This document shows positions 51,285-60,317 of a stretch of DNA of 64,000 bases, piece by piece; position 1 is the first letter of the stretch, and the number at the start of each line of letters is the position of its first letter. The DNA comes from Seohaeicola_A nanhaiensis (GTDB taxonomy: Bacteria > Pseudomonadota > Alphaproteobacteria > Rhodobacterales > Rhodobacteraceae): positions 371,624 through 435,623 of the forward strand of contig NZ_JBHSGI010000034.1 in assembly GCF_042654245.1 (NCBI RefSeq). The letters run 5' to 3'. A program made the translations under genes and the position numbers. The notes under the pieces were generated by a model. That model made no database searches, had not been told where the DNA came from, and saw nothing but the letters and a program-made list of their open reading frames with translations.

Positions 51285-53189
51285 TCAGCCAACCAGCGCG
51301 CCATCCGTGCGCCGCACGGCGATGACCGCCGACCGCGGCAGGCTGCCCTCGCCATCCGGGAAGGGCGCGTCCGGGTGCTGGATGCCGACGAACATCGTCT
51401 TGCGGTCCCCCGACCAGCAGAGCCCGGTCACTTCCGCCCCCTTCGGCGCGGTCAGGAAGCGGCGGATCTCGCCGCTCGCCGGATCGCCCGCCAGCATCTG
51501 GTTGTTGCCCTGACCCTCGAAGTCGCCTTCGTTGCTGTCATCGCCATCGGTCTGGATCCACAGGATCCCGGTGCTGTCGAAGGCCATCCCGTCGGGCGAG
51601 TTGAACATGTTCCCCGCCGTGACATTGCGCGACCCGGCATAGGCATCCGTATGCTTCGCCGGATTGCCCGCCATCACGTAGAGATCCCAGGCAAAGGCAT
51701 CCGCCGCATGGTCGCCGCCCTCGGGATACCAGCGCACGATCTGGCCGTACTGGTTCTTCTCGCGCGGGTTCGGCCCGCCCACCGGCGTCTCGTCGCCGCC
51801 CGCGTTCGGCTTGACCCCGCGCCGCGTGTTGTTGGTCAGCGCGCAATAGGCCTCGGGCTTGATCGGATTGACCGAGACCCACTCGGGCCGGTCCATCGTC
51901 GTCGCGCCCACCTTGGACCCGGCCATGCGGCTGAACACCAGCACCTCCTCGGCGCTCATGCCCGTCGCTTCCGGCGTCAGCGCGACCCACACGCCCTTGC
52001 CATCCTCGGTGAACTTCGCAGCGTAAAGCGTTCCCTTGTCGAGCAATTCCGAGGTATCTCCGCCCGGCACATAGGGCGCGTCTGACACGAAGCGATACAG
52101 GAACTCGCCCCGCTCGTCGTCGCCCATATAGACCACCACACGCCCGTCCGCCGCCAGCACCACTTCGGCATTCTCATGCTTGAAGCGGCCAAGCGCGGTG
52201 CGCTTCACCGGCACAGACGCAGGGTCCGCCGGGTCGATCTCGACCACCCAGCCCTGCGTGTTCGGCTCGTTCGGATCGGTGGACAGATCAAACCGCGGCG
52301 TGAAGGCCTCGTAGCCATACCGCCCCTCGCCGCCGATGCCATAGCGCTTCTGCTCCGGGGTCTGGGCGAAATCCGCCGCCGTCGCGCCGAAGTAGCCGTT
52401 GAAGTTCTCCTCGCAGGTCAGATAGGTGCCCCAGGGCGTCCGCCCCGACCCGCAGTTGTTCAGCGTGCCCCGCGCGGTCAGGCCCGCAGGGTCGGAAACG
52501 GTCTGCACCAGCGCATGGCCCGCCACCGGCCCGGCCAGGCGCATCTCGGTGTCCTGCGTGATGCGGCGGTTGAACGGGCTGTCGACCACGATCTGCCAGC
52601 CATCTGCGTCCTCGGCCACTTCCATCACGGTCACGCCCTGCAGGTTGCGCAGCAGCTGCGCATCCTCGGCGCTGGCCGCCTTGCCATCCGCATGACGCCC
52701 CGGCAGGTTGATCTCGTTGTTGGTGTATTCGCTGTTCACCGCGATCAGATGATGGCCATCGACCTCAAAGAACTCCATCCCGTCGGTGTTTTCCCCGAAC
52801 ACCCGGTCGGACGAGGCCAGCGCGACCCCCTCTTTCGGATCGAACGCCGCCGCATCACCGAACAGCGCATCGCCCCAGCGCGCGACGACCTTCCACTCGT
52901 AGCCCTCCGGCACATGCACCGTCGCATCCGTGGTGGCCGCGATGCCCTCGAAGGCAAAGCGCGGCGCACCCGCCGCCCGCGCGGCGGTGCTGCCCAGCAG
53001 CCCGCCCAGGGCCCCGGCCGCCGAGCCGAGGGCGATCACCCCCGACAGGAACCCGCGGCGCGACAGCGCGCTCGCGACAACCCGGTCGAAACCGGTTTCC
53101 ATCGGGCGCGGATCGCGCAGTTCGTCCCAGGCATCCGCACTCAGTCGGCTGTGATCTTTATCGGTCATGGCATGAGTCTCCGTGGTCAT
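51285..53189 (-). CDS. phoX: PhoX-family alkaline phosphatase
   Basis: A 634-residue exported phosphatase. The twin-arginine signal is at about residues 43-75 (SRRGFLSGVIALGSAAG), unusually far from the N-terminus as in other PhoX-like proteins. DUF839/PhoX features include AVNSEYTNNE, GTYLTCEENFNGYFGA, NNTRRG and GRYGYEAFTPRFDL. PhoX enzymes use Fe/Ca and release phosphate from esters in the periplasm. Two in-frame starts have good ribosome sites (53189 and 53168); I give the longer. A three-repeat Pho box begins 27 bases upstream, so it belongs to the Pho regulon. Confidence 0.9.
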   Translation of the reverse strand: MTTETHAMTDKDHSRLSADAWDELRDPRPMETGFDRVVASALSRRGFLSGVIALGSAAGALGGLLGSTAARAAGAPRFAFEGIAATTDATVHVPEGYEWKVVARWGDALFGDAAAFDPKEGVALASSDRVFGENTDGMEFFEVDGHHLIAVNSEYTNNEINLPGRHADGKAASAEDAQLLRNLQGVTVMEVAEDADGWQIVVDSPFNRRITQDTEMRLAGPVAGHALVQTVSDPAGLTARGTLNNCGSGRTPWGTYLTCEENFNGYFGATAADFAQTPEQKRYGIGGEGRYGYEAFTPRFDLSTDPNEPNTQGWVVEIDPADPASVPVKRTALGRFKHENAEVVLAADGRVVVYMGDDERGEFLYRFVSDAPYVPGGDTSELLDKGTLYAAKFTEDGKGVWVALTPEATGMSAEEVLVFSRMAGSKVGATTMDRPEWVSVNPIKPEAYCALTNNTRRGVKPNAGGDETPVGGPNPREKNQYGQIVRWYPEGGDHAADAFAWDLYVMAGNPAKHTDAYAGSRNVTAGNMFNSPDGMAFDSTGILWIQTDGDDSNEGDFEGQGNNQMLAGDPASGEIRRFLTAPKGAEVTGLCWSGDRKTMFVGIQHPDAPFPDGEGSLPRSAVIAVRRTDGALVG

Positions 53190-53215
53190 GATGGCGACTC
53201 CGATAGGCCCCGAAC

Positions 53216-53244
53216 GCAATAGTCACATGACCGTCAGGCAACAG
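53216..53244 (-). promoter_or_regulatory. Pho box upstream of phoX (three repeats)
   Basis: Read on the minus strand: CTGTTGC-ctga-CGGTCAT-gtga-CTATTGC, three 7-bp units at an exact 11-bp period, matching the PhoB consensus CTGTCAT-N4-CTGTCAT. It sits between phoB and phoX, so phoX can be induced independently of the pst operon. Confidence 0.75.
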
Positions 53245-53263
53245 CTTTGTGACTGTCCCGACG

Positions 53264-53953
53264 TCACCCCAGCGCGTAGCCCGACCCGCGCACGGTACGG
53301 ATCGCATCGCTGCCGCCATGCTTGCCAAGCGCCTTGCGCAGCCGCCCGATATGCACGTCCACGGTGCGCGTATCGACATAGATGTCGCGCCCCCAGACCC
53401 GGTCCAGCAGCTGTTCGCGACTCCAGACCCGGCCCGGCTTCTCCATGAAGGTCGACAGCAGCCGGAACTCGATCGGCCCCAGCTTCAGCTCGCGCTCGCC
53501 CCGGAATACCTTGTGTGCCTCGGAATCGAGCAGGATGTCCTCGAAGACCAGACGCTCACCCACCGTGGCGGGCCGCGACCGGCGCAGCTGCGACTTCACC
53601 CGCGCCATCAGCTCGATCACCGAATAGGGCTTGGTCACATAGTCGTCCGCGCCCGTCTCCAGCCCGCGCACCTTGTCCAGTTCCTCGGACCGCGCCGAGA
53701 TCATGATCACCGGAGTCAGCCGCGAGGCCGGGCGCAGCTTGATCCGCCGGCAGACCTCGATCCCCGAGGTGCCCGGCAGCATCCAGTCCAGCAGGATCAG
53801 ATCCGGCGCCTCTTCCTCGACCAGAAGCAGCGCCTCGGTCCCATCCGCCGCGCGGATCACACGAAAGCCTTCGCTTTCCAAGTTATAGGCCAGCATCTCG
53901 GCCTGCGCCGGTTCGTCCTCGACCACCAGCACCGATGGCGACATGTCACTCAC
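53264..53953 (-). CDS. phoB: Phosphate regulon response regulator PhoB
   Basis: A 229-residue OmpR-family response regulator. The receiver has acidic residues in VVEDEPAQ, the phosphorylated Asp56 in LILLDWMLPG, and the Lys in YVTKPYS. The C-terminal winged helix contains GPIEFRLLSTFMEKPGRVWSREQL, split as GPIEFRLLSTFMEKPG and SREQLLDRVWG, and RTVDVHIGRLRKALG. The start is GTG in a GTGA overlap with phoU; an ATG three codons later is the alternative. It activates Pho boxes under phosphate limitation. No phoR kinase gene is in the window. Confidence 0.95.
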   Translation of the reverse strand: MSDMSPSVLVVEDEPAQAEMLAYNLESEGFRVIRAADGTEALLLVEEEAPDLILLDWMLPGTSGIEVCRRIKLRPASRLTPVIMISARSEELDKVRGLETGADDYVTKPYSVIELMARVKSQLRRSRPATVGERLVFEDILLDSEAHKVFRGERELKLGPIEFRLLSTFMEKPGRVWSREQLLDRVWGRDIYVDTRTVDVHIGRLRKALGKHGGSDAIRTVRGSGYALG

Positions 53954-54669
53954 GGTGCGGCACTCTCAGGCAGGGTCAGCGCGGTCCGGTCCTTCTTGGG
54001 CCGGTCGTCGTCGGGCATCTCGCCGGTGACCAGATAGATCGTCTGCTCGGCGATATTGGTGGCGTGGTCGCCCACCCGCTCGATGTTCTTGGCGATGAAA
54101 TGCAGCTGCATCCCCACGGCGATATTGCGCGGGTCTTCCATCATATGCGTCAGCAGCGACCGGAACAGCGTGTTATAGATCTGATCCGCCTCGGCATCGC
54201 GCGCGATCACCTCCTGCGACTTGGCGACGTCGCGCTGGATATAGGCGTCCAGCGCGTCCTTCATCATCGCCTCGACAAAGCGCGACATCCGCCGCAGCGC
54301 GCCATGCGCGCCTTCGATCTCGGTCCCGCCCGTCACCGTCATCGTCCGCTTGGCGATGTTCTTGGCGTAATCGCCGCAGCGCTCCAGGTGCGAGCTGATC
54401 TCCATCACCGACAGCACCATGCGCAGATCGCCCGCCGTGGGCGCGCGCAGCGCGATCAGCCGCGCCGCGTCGGTCTTCACCGCGATATCCAGCGCATCGA
54501 CCGCCTTGTCGCCCGCGCGCACCTTCTCGGCCAGTTCCACGTCGCGCGCTTCCAGCGCGGTCGCGGCATCGGCCAGCGCCGCCTCGACCAAGCCGCCCAT
54601 CTTCATCACGCTGGCCTGAATGCTCTCCAGGTCGCGATCGAAAGAGGAAAGGATATGTCTCTCGTTCAT
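53950..54669 (-). CDS. phoU: Phosphate signalling protein PhoU
   Basis: A 239-residue protein of two PhoU repeats of three helices each, with the metal-site motifs EISSHLERCGDYAKNIA and FIAKNIERVGDHATNIAE. It links the Pst transporter to PhoR and represses the regulon in phosphate excess. The start at 54669 (MNERHILSSFDRDLE) fits the family; it overlaps phoB by four bases and lies 5 bases after pstB. Confidence 0.95.
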   Translation of the reverse strand: MNERHILSSFDRDLESIQASVMKMGGLVEAALADAATALEARDVELAEKVRAGDKAVDALDIAVKTDAARLIALRAPTAGDLRMVLSVMEISSHLERCGDYAKNIAKRTMTVTGGTEIEGAHGALRRMSRFVEAMMKDALDAYIQRDVAKSQEVIARDAEADQIYNTLFRSLLTHMMEDPRNIAVGMQLHFIAKNIERVGDHATNIAEQTIYLVTGEMPDDDRPKKDRTALTLPESAAP

Positions 54670-54674
54670 GGCGC

Positions 54675-55472
54675 TCACCCGATCCGTCCTGTGATATAAC
54701 TTTCCGTCCGGCTGTCCTGCGGCTTGGTGAAGATCTGGTCGGTATCGCCGAACTCCACCAGATGGCCCAGGTGGAAGAAGGCCGTCTTCTGGCTCACCCG
54801 CGCCGCCTGTTGCATCGAGTGCGTCACGATCACCACCGAGTAATCCTGCCGCAGCTCGTCGATCAGCTCCTCGACCTGTGCCGTCGCGATGGGGTCGAGC
54901 GCCGAACAGGGCTCGTCCATCAGCAGAACCTCCGGCTCGGTCGCCACCGCCCGCGCGATGCACAGCCGCTGCTGCTGCCCGCCCGACAGGCCGGTGCCGG
55001 GTGCCTGCAGGCGGTCCTTCACCTCGTTCCAGATCGCCCCGCGCCGCAGCGCCTTTTCCACGATCTCGTCCAGCTCGGCCTTGTTGCGCGCCAGCCCGTG
55101 GATGCGCGGCCCATAGGCCACGTTGTCATAGATCGACTTCGGAAACGGGTTCGGCTTCTGGAACACCATGCCAACCTTGGCGCGCAGCTGCACCGGATCG
55201 ACGCGACGGTCGTAGATATCCTCGTTGTCCAGCAGGATCTGCCCCTCGACGCGGCAGATGTCGATCGTGTCGTTCATCCGGTTGATGCAGCGCAGGAAGG
55301 TCGACTTGCCGCAGCCCGACGGCCCGATGAAGGCCGTCACGGTCTTGTCCTGGATGTCGACGTTGACATCCTTGATGGCATGGGTGTCGCCGTAATAGAC
55401 CTGCACGCCCTTCGCGGCGATCTTGATGGCTTTCTGGTCCAACTTCATTTCTTTCTCGGGGCTGTCATACAT
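54675..55472 (-). CDS. pstB: Phosphate ABC transporter ATP-binding protein PstB
   Basis: A 265-residue ATPase. Walker A FIGPSGCGKSTFLR, the PstB-typical NRMND, Q-loop MVFQKPNPFPKSIYDNV, signature LSGGQQQRLCIARA, Walker B VLLMDEPCSALDP and switch VTHSM are all present. The PNPFP and EPCSALDP motifs are specific to PstB. It starts 14 bases after pstA ends. Confidence 0.97.
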   Translation of the reverse strand: MYDSPEKEMKLDQKAIKIAAKGVQVYYGDTHAIKDVNVDIQDKTVTAFIGPSGCGKSTFLRCINRMNDTIDICRVEGQILLDNEDIYDRRVDPVQLRAKVGMVFQKPNPFPKSIYDNVAYGPRIHGLARNKAELDEIVEKALRRGAIWNEVKDRLQAPGTGLSGGQQQRLCIARAVATEPEVLLMDEPCSALDPIATAQVEELIDELRQDYSVVIVTHSMQQAARVSQKTAFFHLGHLVEFGDTDQIFTKPQDSRTESYITGRIG

Positions 55473-55486
55473 GGTCTGGTCCTTTC

Positions 55487-56827
55487 CTACCACCGCCGCT
55501 CGAACCGGCGGCGCAGGATGATGGCGATGATGTTCATGCTCAGCAGGAACACCAGCAGGATGATGATGCCGCCCCAGGCCCGTTCGTAATAGGCCGGATC
55601 GGCGCGTTTGGCCCATTCGTAGATCTGCGCCGGCATCGCCGAGTTGGGCGAGAAGAAGCCCGAGACGATCCCGTCCGGGTAGTTCGAGGCGATGAACCCC
55701 ACCATCCCGATCAGCAGCAGCGGCGCGGTCTCTCCCAGCGCCTGCGCCAGGCCGATGATGGTGCCGGTCAGGATGCCCGGCATCGCCAGCGGCAGCACAT
55801 GATGGAACACCGCCTGCATCTTGCTCGCCCCGACGCCAAGCGCTGCATCGCGGATCGACGGCGGCACCGCCTTCAGCGCCGCGCGGGTCGAGATGATGAT
55901 GGTCGGCAGCGTCATCAGCGTCAGCACCAGCCCGCCGACAACCGGCGCCGACTGCGGCAGCCCGGCGAACTGGATGAACACCGCCAGACCCAGGATACCG
56001 AAGACGATGGACGGCACGGCGGCCAGGTTCGAGATATTCACCTCGATCAGGTCGGTCCAGCGGTTCGTCGGCGCGAACTCCTCCAGATAGATCGACGCGG
56101 CCACCCCGATGGGCAGCGACAGCACCAGCACCACCAGCATCATGAACAGCGAGCCCAGCATCGCGACGCCGATCCCCGCCTGCTCCGGCCGGCTTTCCGA
56201 GGCGTCCGAGCCCAGGATGAAATCCATGTTGAAGGACGAGGCCATCAGCCCCTTGGCTTTCATCTGATCGGCCACGTCCAGATGCTCGCCGTCCAGGTTC
56301 TTGTCCCGCGCCAGGCTCTCGCGCGTCACCCGGCCCTTGAAATAGCCATCCACCCGCGACGAGGCCAGCAGGCGGAACTCCACCGTCTTGCCCACCAGCG
56401 TCGGGTCGGCCAGCACCGTGTCGCGCACCTGCGCCAGCGCCGAGGATGACAGGATGTCGGCCACCTTGGCCGGCTTCTTGAACGGGTTGTCGATCCCGTT
56501 GTCCGCCAGCGCCTTGATCAGCGCCGCCTCGATCACCGGCTTGTAGCCAAAGGTCGAGACCTTCGCCATTTCCGCCGGATCCCGGTTGCCCTTCTTGTCC
56601 AGTTTGGCCGCCGGCAGCTCGATGGGCAGCGTCACGAAAGTCTGCGTGAAGGCCGGCAGCCCGTTGCGGACAATCGCGAACATCAGCGTGACCAGGAACA
56701 CCAGCCCGATCCCGATGGCGATCAGCCCATAGGCCTTGAACCGGGTCTCGGCGGCATTGCGGCGGCGCGTGCGGGGATCCTGTTCCAGCAGCGAGGCGGC
56801 ATGGCGCGGGTGCGCGGCGTCGGTCAT
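55487..56827 (-). CDS. pstA: Phosphate ABC transporter permease PstA
   Basis: A 446-residue permease, longer than E. coli PstA (about 296). A first helix (about 33-55) is followed by a large soluble insert of about 165 residues (AAKLDKKGNRDPAEM ... DFILGSDASESRPEQ), as in other alphaproteobacterial PstA proteins. The canonical five-helix module then follows, with the EAA-like GVGASKMQAVFHHVLPLAMPGI and QALGETAPLLLIG. Its ATG overlaps the pstC stop by 4 bases. Confidence 0.94.
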   Translation of the reverse strand: MTDAAHPRHAASLLEQDPRTRRRNAAETRFKAYGLIAIGIGLVFLVTLMFAIVRNGLPAFTQTFVTLPIELPAAKLDKKGNRDPAEMAKVSTFGYKPVIEAALIKALADNGIDNPFKKPAKVADILSSSALAQVRDTVLADPTLVGKTVEFRLLASSRVDGYFKGRVTRESLARDKNLDGEHLDVADQMKAKGLMASSFNMDFILGSDASESRPEQAGIGVAMLGSLFMMLVVLVLSLPIGVAASIYLEEFAPTNRWTDLIEVNISNLAAVPSIVFGILGLAVFIQFAGLPQSAPVVGGLVLTLMTLPTIIISTRAALKAVPPSIRDAALGVGASKMQAVFHHVLPLAMPGILTGTIIGLAQALGETAPLLLIGMVGFIASNYPDGIVSGFFSPNSAMPAQIYEWAKRADPAYYERAWGGIIILLVFLLSMNIIAIILRRRFERRW

Positions 56828-58296
56828 TCGTATTGCTCCCGGTATTTGCGCACGATCCACAGCGCGAAGACATTCAGCCCCAGCGTGATGACGAACAGCG
56901 TCATCCCCAGGGCAAAGGCCACCAGCGCCTCGGGGCTGGCGAAATCGGCGTCCCCGGTCAGCTGGCTGACGATCTTGGCTGTCACCGTGGTCATCGCGTC
57001 GAACGGGTTCATCGACAGCCGCGCCGCCGCCCCCGCGCCCAGAACCACGATCATCGTCTCGCCGATGGCCCGGCTCGCCGCCAGCAGGATGGCCCCGACG
57101 ATCCCCGGCAGCGCCGCGGGCAGAACTACCTGCCGCACCGTCTCCGACGGCGTCGCGCCCAGCCCAAGCGAGCCGTCGCGCATCGACTGCGGCACCGCGT
57201 TGATGATGTCGTCGGACAGCGAGCTGACGAAGGGGATCAGCATGATGCCCATGACCAGCCCCGCGGTCATCACCGCCGTCCCGCCGCTCATCCAGTCGAC
57301 GCCAAGCGCGCCGTCCCGCCCGAAAAGCGACACCAGCATCGGCCCCACCGTCACCAGCGCGAACAGGCCGTAGACGATGGTGGGGATACCCGCCAGAACC
57401 TCCAGCAGCGGCTTGGCCACGGCGCGGAAGGCAGGCGAGGCGTATTCCGACAGATAGACCGCCGCGAACAGCCCGATGGGCACCGCCACGGCCAGCGCGA
57501 TCACCGAGATATAGAAGGTGCCCCAGAACAGCGGCAGGATGCCCAGCTCCGACCCGCCCCCGAAACTCGGCGACCACGTGGTGCCGAAAAAGAACTCGGT
57601 CGCCGGATAGAGACGGAAGAACTCGATGGTGTTGAAGATCAGCGACAGAACGATCCCCAGCGTCGTCAGCACCGCCAGCGAGGCCGCGCCGATCAGCAGC
57701 CCCAGCAGCGCCTTCTCGACCGCGTTGCGCGCCCGGAAATCGCGGTTGGTCCGCAGCATCGCCAGCCCCAGCCCGGCCGCGGCCAGCACCAGGATCACCA
57801 CATTGCGCGCCGCATTCGCCCGCCCGCTCATCTCGCGATAGGCCTGCGCCGCGTGCAGCGTGGTTGCATCCACATCCGAGCCCAGCGCCACGCCGACCTC
57901 GGCCAGCCGCTCGCGCACATTGGTGAACTCGGTGCGGATCGTCCCGGCCTCATCGGCCTCCAGCACGCCCCGCGCCACCGCCACGTCCAGCCCATCGGCG
58001 ACGCGGCGCACATCCGACATGATCAGCGACAGCTGACCGGAATTCTCGTAACGCTCGGCCGGGATCATCCCCCGCACCCGCGCGTCGATCAGCATCGGCT
58101 GCACGATCAGCCAGGCGACCAGCAGCAGCAACGCCGGCAGCAGCGCCCAGAGCGCCGCGTTGAACCCGTAATAGGACGGCAGCGAATGCAGCATCCGGCT
58201 GTTGCCCCCCGCCGAGGCCAGCGCCCGGCTTCGCCCGGCGACAAATCCGGCGGCCGACAGCGCCAGAACGATCAGAAGTAGCAGCGTCGCAGACAT
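56824..58296 (-). CDS. pstC: Phosphate ABC transporter permease PstC
   Basis: A 490-residue permease, also longer than the enteric type. The extra N-terminal part has two helices (4-22 and 45-65) and a coiled, mostly soluble region (75-155). The transport module carries IPTIVYGLFALVTVGPM, GLGATPSETVRQVVLPAALPGIVG (given as TPSETVRQVVLPAALPG) and ASRAIGETMIVVLGAG. It is separated from pstS by 66 bases with a hairpin. Confidence 0.94.
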   Translation of the reverse strand: MSATLLLLIVLALSAAGFVAGRSRALASAGGNSRMLHSLPSYYGFNAALWALLPALLLLVAWLIVQPMLIDARVRGMIPAERYENSGQLSLIMSDVRRVADGLDVAVARGVLEADEAGTIRTEFTNVRERLAEVGVALGSDVDATTLHAAQAYREMSGRANAARNVVILVLAAAGLGLAMLRTNRDFRARNAVEKALLGLLIGAASLAVLTTLGIVLSLIFNTIEFFRLYPATEFFFGTTWSPSFGGGSELGILPLFWGTFYISVIALAVAVPIGLFAAVYLSEYASPAFRAVAKPLLEVLAGIPTIVYGLFALVTVGPMLVSLFGRDGALGVDWMSGGTAVMTAGLVMGIMLIPFVSSLSDDIINAVPQSMRDGSLGLGATPSETVRQVVLPAALPGIVGAILLAASRAIGETMIVVLGAGAAARLSMNPFDAMTTVTAKIVSQLTGDADFASPEALVAFALGMTLFVITLGLNVFALWIVRKYREQYE

Positions 58297-58326
58297 TCGG
58301 TCCCCACCATCCCAGTCAAAGGCAGA

Positions 58327-58351
58327 CCGGGGGACGCCATGCGCCCCCCGG
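58327..58351 (-). terminator. Hairpin between pstS and pstC
   Basis: CCGGGGG / CCCCCGG stem with an 11-nt loop, 12 bases past the pstS stop. Likely an attenuator or mRNA stabiliser that raises pstS expression above the permeases; adjacent GGCCCGGGCC is also self-complementary. Confidence 0.55.
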
Positions 58352-58362
58352 CCCGGGCCCGA

Positions 58363-59406
58363 TCACATGTTCGAGCCAAGCACTTTTTCTTCTTCGACCA
58401 GCGCCTGGGTCTTGGCCAGCTCGGGGTCGGCAACCAGACCGTAGGTGGACAGCGGCCCGCCTTCACCGGCCATGTCGTCGCTCACGAAGAACTCGGCGAA
58501 CTCCTTCAGGCCGGGGATCACGCCGATATGGGCCTTCTTCACGTAGAAGTACAGCGGGCGCGACACCGGATAGTCGCCCGAGGCGATGGTCTCGGTCGAC
58601 GGCTCGACACCCGACATGGTGGCGACCTTCAGCTTGTCGGTGTTGTTCTCGTAGAACGCCAGGCCGAACACGCCGACACCGTTGGCATTGCTGTCGATGC
58701 GCGCCAGCGTCTCGGTATAGTCGCCGTCGATGTCGATCGACTTGCCGTCGGTCCGCAGGTCGGCGCAGGACTTGGCCGAGGCCTTCTTGTCGCCGCCATT
58801 GGCCGCCGAGAAGGCTTCCATCGCTCCGGTCTCTTCACAACCCGAATGCAGCACCTTCTCTTCGAACACCTCACGGGTGCCGTGCTTGGTGCCCGGGATG
58901 AACACCAGGATGTCTTCCGCCGGAAGATCGGCGTTGAAATCCGACCACTTGGTATAGGGGTTGTCGACCAGCTTGCCGTCGACCACGACCTGCTTGGCCA
59001 GGGCGTTGTAGATGTCGGACGGGGTCAGCGCGTCATAGGCCGGGCCGTTCAGCTGGCTGGCGAAGACGATCCCGTCATAGCCGATCTTCACTTCGATGAT
59101 GTCGGTCACACCGGCGTCGGCGCAGGCCTTGATCTCGCTGTCCTTGATCTTGCGGCTGGCATTGGCGATGTCGATGGTGTTCTCGCCCACGCCCTCGCAG
59201 AACCGCTTCAGACCGGCGGACGAGCCGCCCGATTCCACGACCGGCGTCGGGAAGTCGAAGTTTTCGCCAAAGGCTTCGGCGACGATCGAGGCATAGGGAA
59301 GAACCGTCGAGGATCCTGCAACCTGCACCTGATCGCGCGCAGCGCCTGCGGTGGCGGACACGGCCAGAAGGGCCAGCGCCGAGACGGACATCTTGATGGT
59401 GAACAT
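58363..59406 (-). CDS. pstS: Phosphate-binding protein PstS
   Basis: A 347-residue periplasmic receptor with the signal peptide MFTIKMSVSALALLAVSA and cleavage near GAARDQ. Phosphate-site motifs are VAGSSTVLPYASIVAEAF, VESGGSSAGLKRFCEG, IANASRKI, and PGTKHGTREVFEE. This is the PstS subtype of about 345 residues common in alphaproteobacteria. It heads the operon and is preceded by a strong Pho box about 90 bases upstream. The start at 59406 follows AGGAGC. Confidence 0.95.
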   Translation of the reverse strand: MFTIKMSVSALALLAVSATAGAARDQVQVAGSSTVLPYASIVAEAFGENFDFPTPVVESGGSSAGLKRFCEGVGENTIDIANASRKIKDSEIKACADAGVTDIIEVKIGYDGIVFASQLNGPAYDALTPSDIYNALAKQVVVDGKLVDNPYTKWSDFNADLPAEDILVFIPGTKHGTREVFEEKVLHSGCEETGAMEAFSAANGGDKKASAKSCADLRTDGKSIDIDGDYTETLARIDSNANGVGVFGLAFYENNTDKLKVATMSGVEPSTETIASGDYPVSRPLYFYVKKAHIGVIPGLKEFAEFFVSDDMAGEGGPLSTYGLVADPELAKTQALVEEEKVLGSNM

Positions 59407-59813
59407 GGAGTGCTCCTGAGTTTTATCCGAGGGGCCGTTTCTGTGGCCTCGGGGGCTGCCTAGAGGGCTTCCGTGATCCTTATGCAAAGATTCCATGACA
59501 GTTTTGTAACAGCCACCGCTGCCGTCGCGGCAGCGTTGTGACAATAGGTTTACCAAGTCAGCAAGACCTCGCGCAGGGGTTGAAACCCGCATCGGGAACA
59601 CCGGCGGCATCACCGGCGTTGCAATTTCAACCAATGCGTGCGCCAATATCTGCCGACATCGGGTGTCTAGGTCTGTCCTATGTGGAACATTTGAGGTAAG
59701 CGGGCCGGAAATACGCGCACCGCCCACCGGCCGGCTGCGTGCCCCGCTCCGCGGAAACCACTGTCCTGTGGGACGCGCAGCGCACTCACCCCATAAGATG
59801 CACGAGGCCAACG
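59407..59813. other. Divergent gap between pstS and the BLUF gene
   Basis: A 407-base control region. It holds the pstS Pho box (59495-59512), a weaker PhoB-like half site (CTATTGTCAC on the minus strand, near 59537-59546), and a short direct repeat CACCGGCG-gcat-CACCGGCG near 59600. The BLUF promoter must also be here. No gene was found. Confidence 0.5.
59495..59512 (-). promoter_or_regulatory. Pho box upstream of pstS
   Basis: On the minus strand CTGTTAC-aaaa-CTGTCAT, two 7-bp units with an AT-rich 4-bp spacer, an almost exact PhoB site, 89 bases before the pstS start. Confidence 0.85.
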
Positions 59814-60209
59814 ATGACTGAACTATTGACCGTTTCCTATCGCAGTGTTGCGCGCTTGTCCGAGCCGGACACCGCTCTGCAGGCGATCCTCGCGGAAAGC
59901 CGGAACAACAACGCGAGGTTCGGGATAACTGGAATCCTGCTGTTTGACGGCACCTACTTCATGCAGACCATCGAAGGCCCCTTGGATGAAACTTCCACCC
60001 TCTTCACGCGGATCGTCAATGATCGCCGTCACGACGACGTGGTGCCCTTCGGGGTCTCGAAGATCGAAACCCGGTCCTTCCCGGACTGGACGATGGAACT
60101 GATCGGCCCCGAAACCGCATCGCGCATCGTTCCGGACATGGCGGATTTCGATTTCACCGACAGGCGTCTCAGCCAGGTCCACAAGACCGTCACAGCTCTC
60201 GCCGCCTAG
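59814..60209 (+). CDS. BLUF-domain blue-light photoreceptor
   Basis: A 131-residue stand-alone BLUF protein that binds FAD and senses blue light. The photocycle residues fall at the exact spacing of AppA: Tyr9 (TVSYRS), Asn33 (NNNARFGITG), Gln51 (YFMQTIEG), Trp92 and Met94 (FPDWTMEL). Spacings 24, 18, 41 and 2 match Tyr21/Asn45/Gln63/Trp104/Met106. There is no attached output domain, so it must act through a partner protein. The ATG at 59814 fits the family start; an extended frame upstream is not needed. Confidence 0.93.
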   Translation: MTELLTVSYRSVARLSEPDTALQAILAESRNNNARFGITGILLFDGTYFMQTIEGPLDETSTLFTRIVNDRRHDDVVPFGVSKIETRSFPDWTMELIGPETASRIVPDMADFDFTDRRLSQVHKTVTALAA

Positions 60210-60317
60210 CCCGGACCGATCGCCCGGCGGCTCGGATCAGCAGCCGAGCAAAGCTGAAACGCCGGCCGTCAGCTGCGCCCTGATGCTCAAAGCGCACCCA
60301 CACTTCCGCCAGCCGGA

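Noticed and set aside
54675..56873. 732-codon frame suggesting a PstA-PstB fusion
   Set aside because: Only the last 265 codons read as PstB; the rest is an out-of-frame translation of pstA, which has its own intact frame.
59590..59620. CACCGGCG direct repeat as an additional Pho box
   Set aside because: Spacing is 12 bp and the sequence does not resemble CTGTCAT; left as an unexplained short repeat.
58363..59811. N-terminally extended PstS
   Set aside because: The extension covers the Pho box and lacks protein character; the signal peptide begins at the ATG at 59406.
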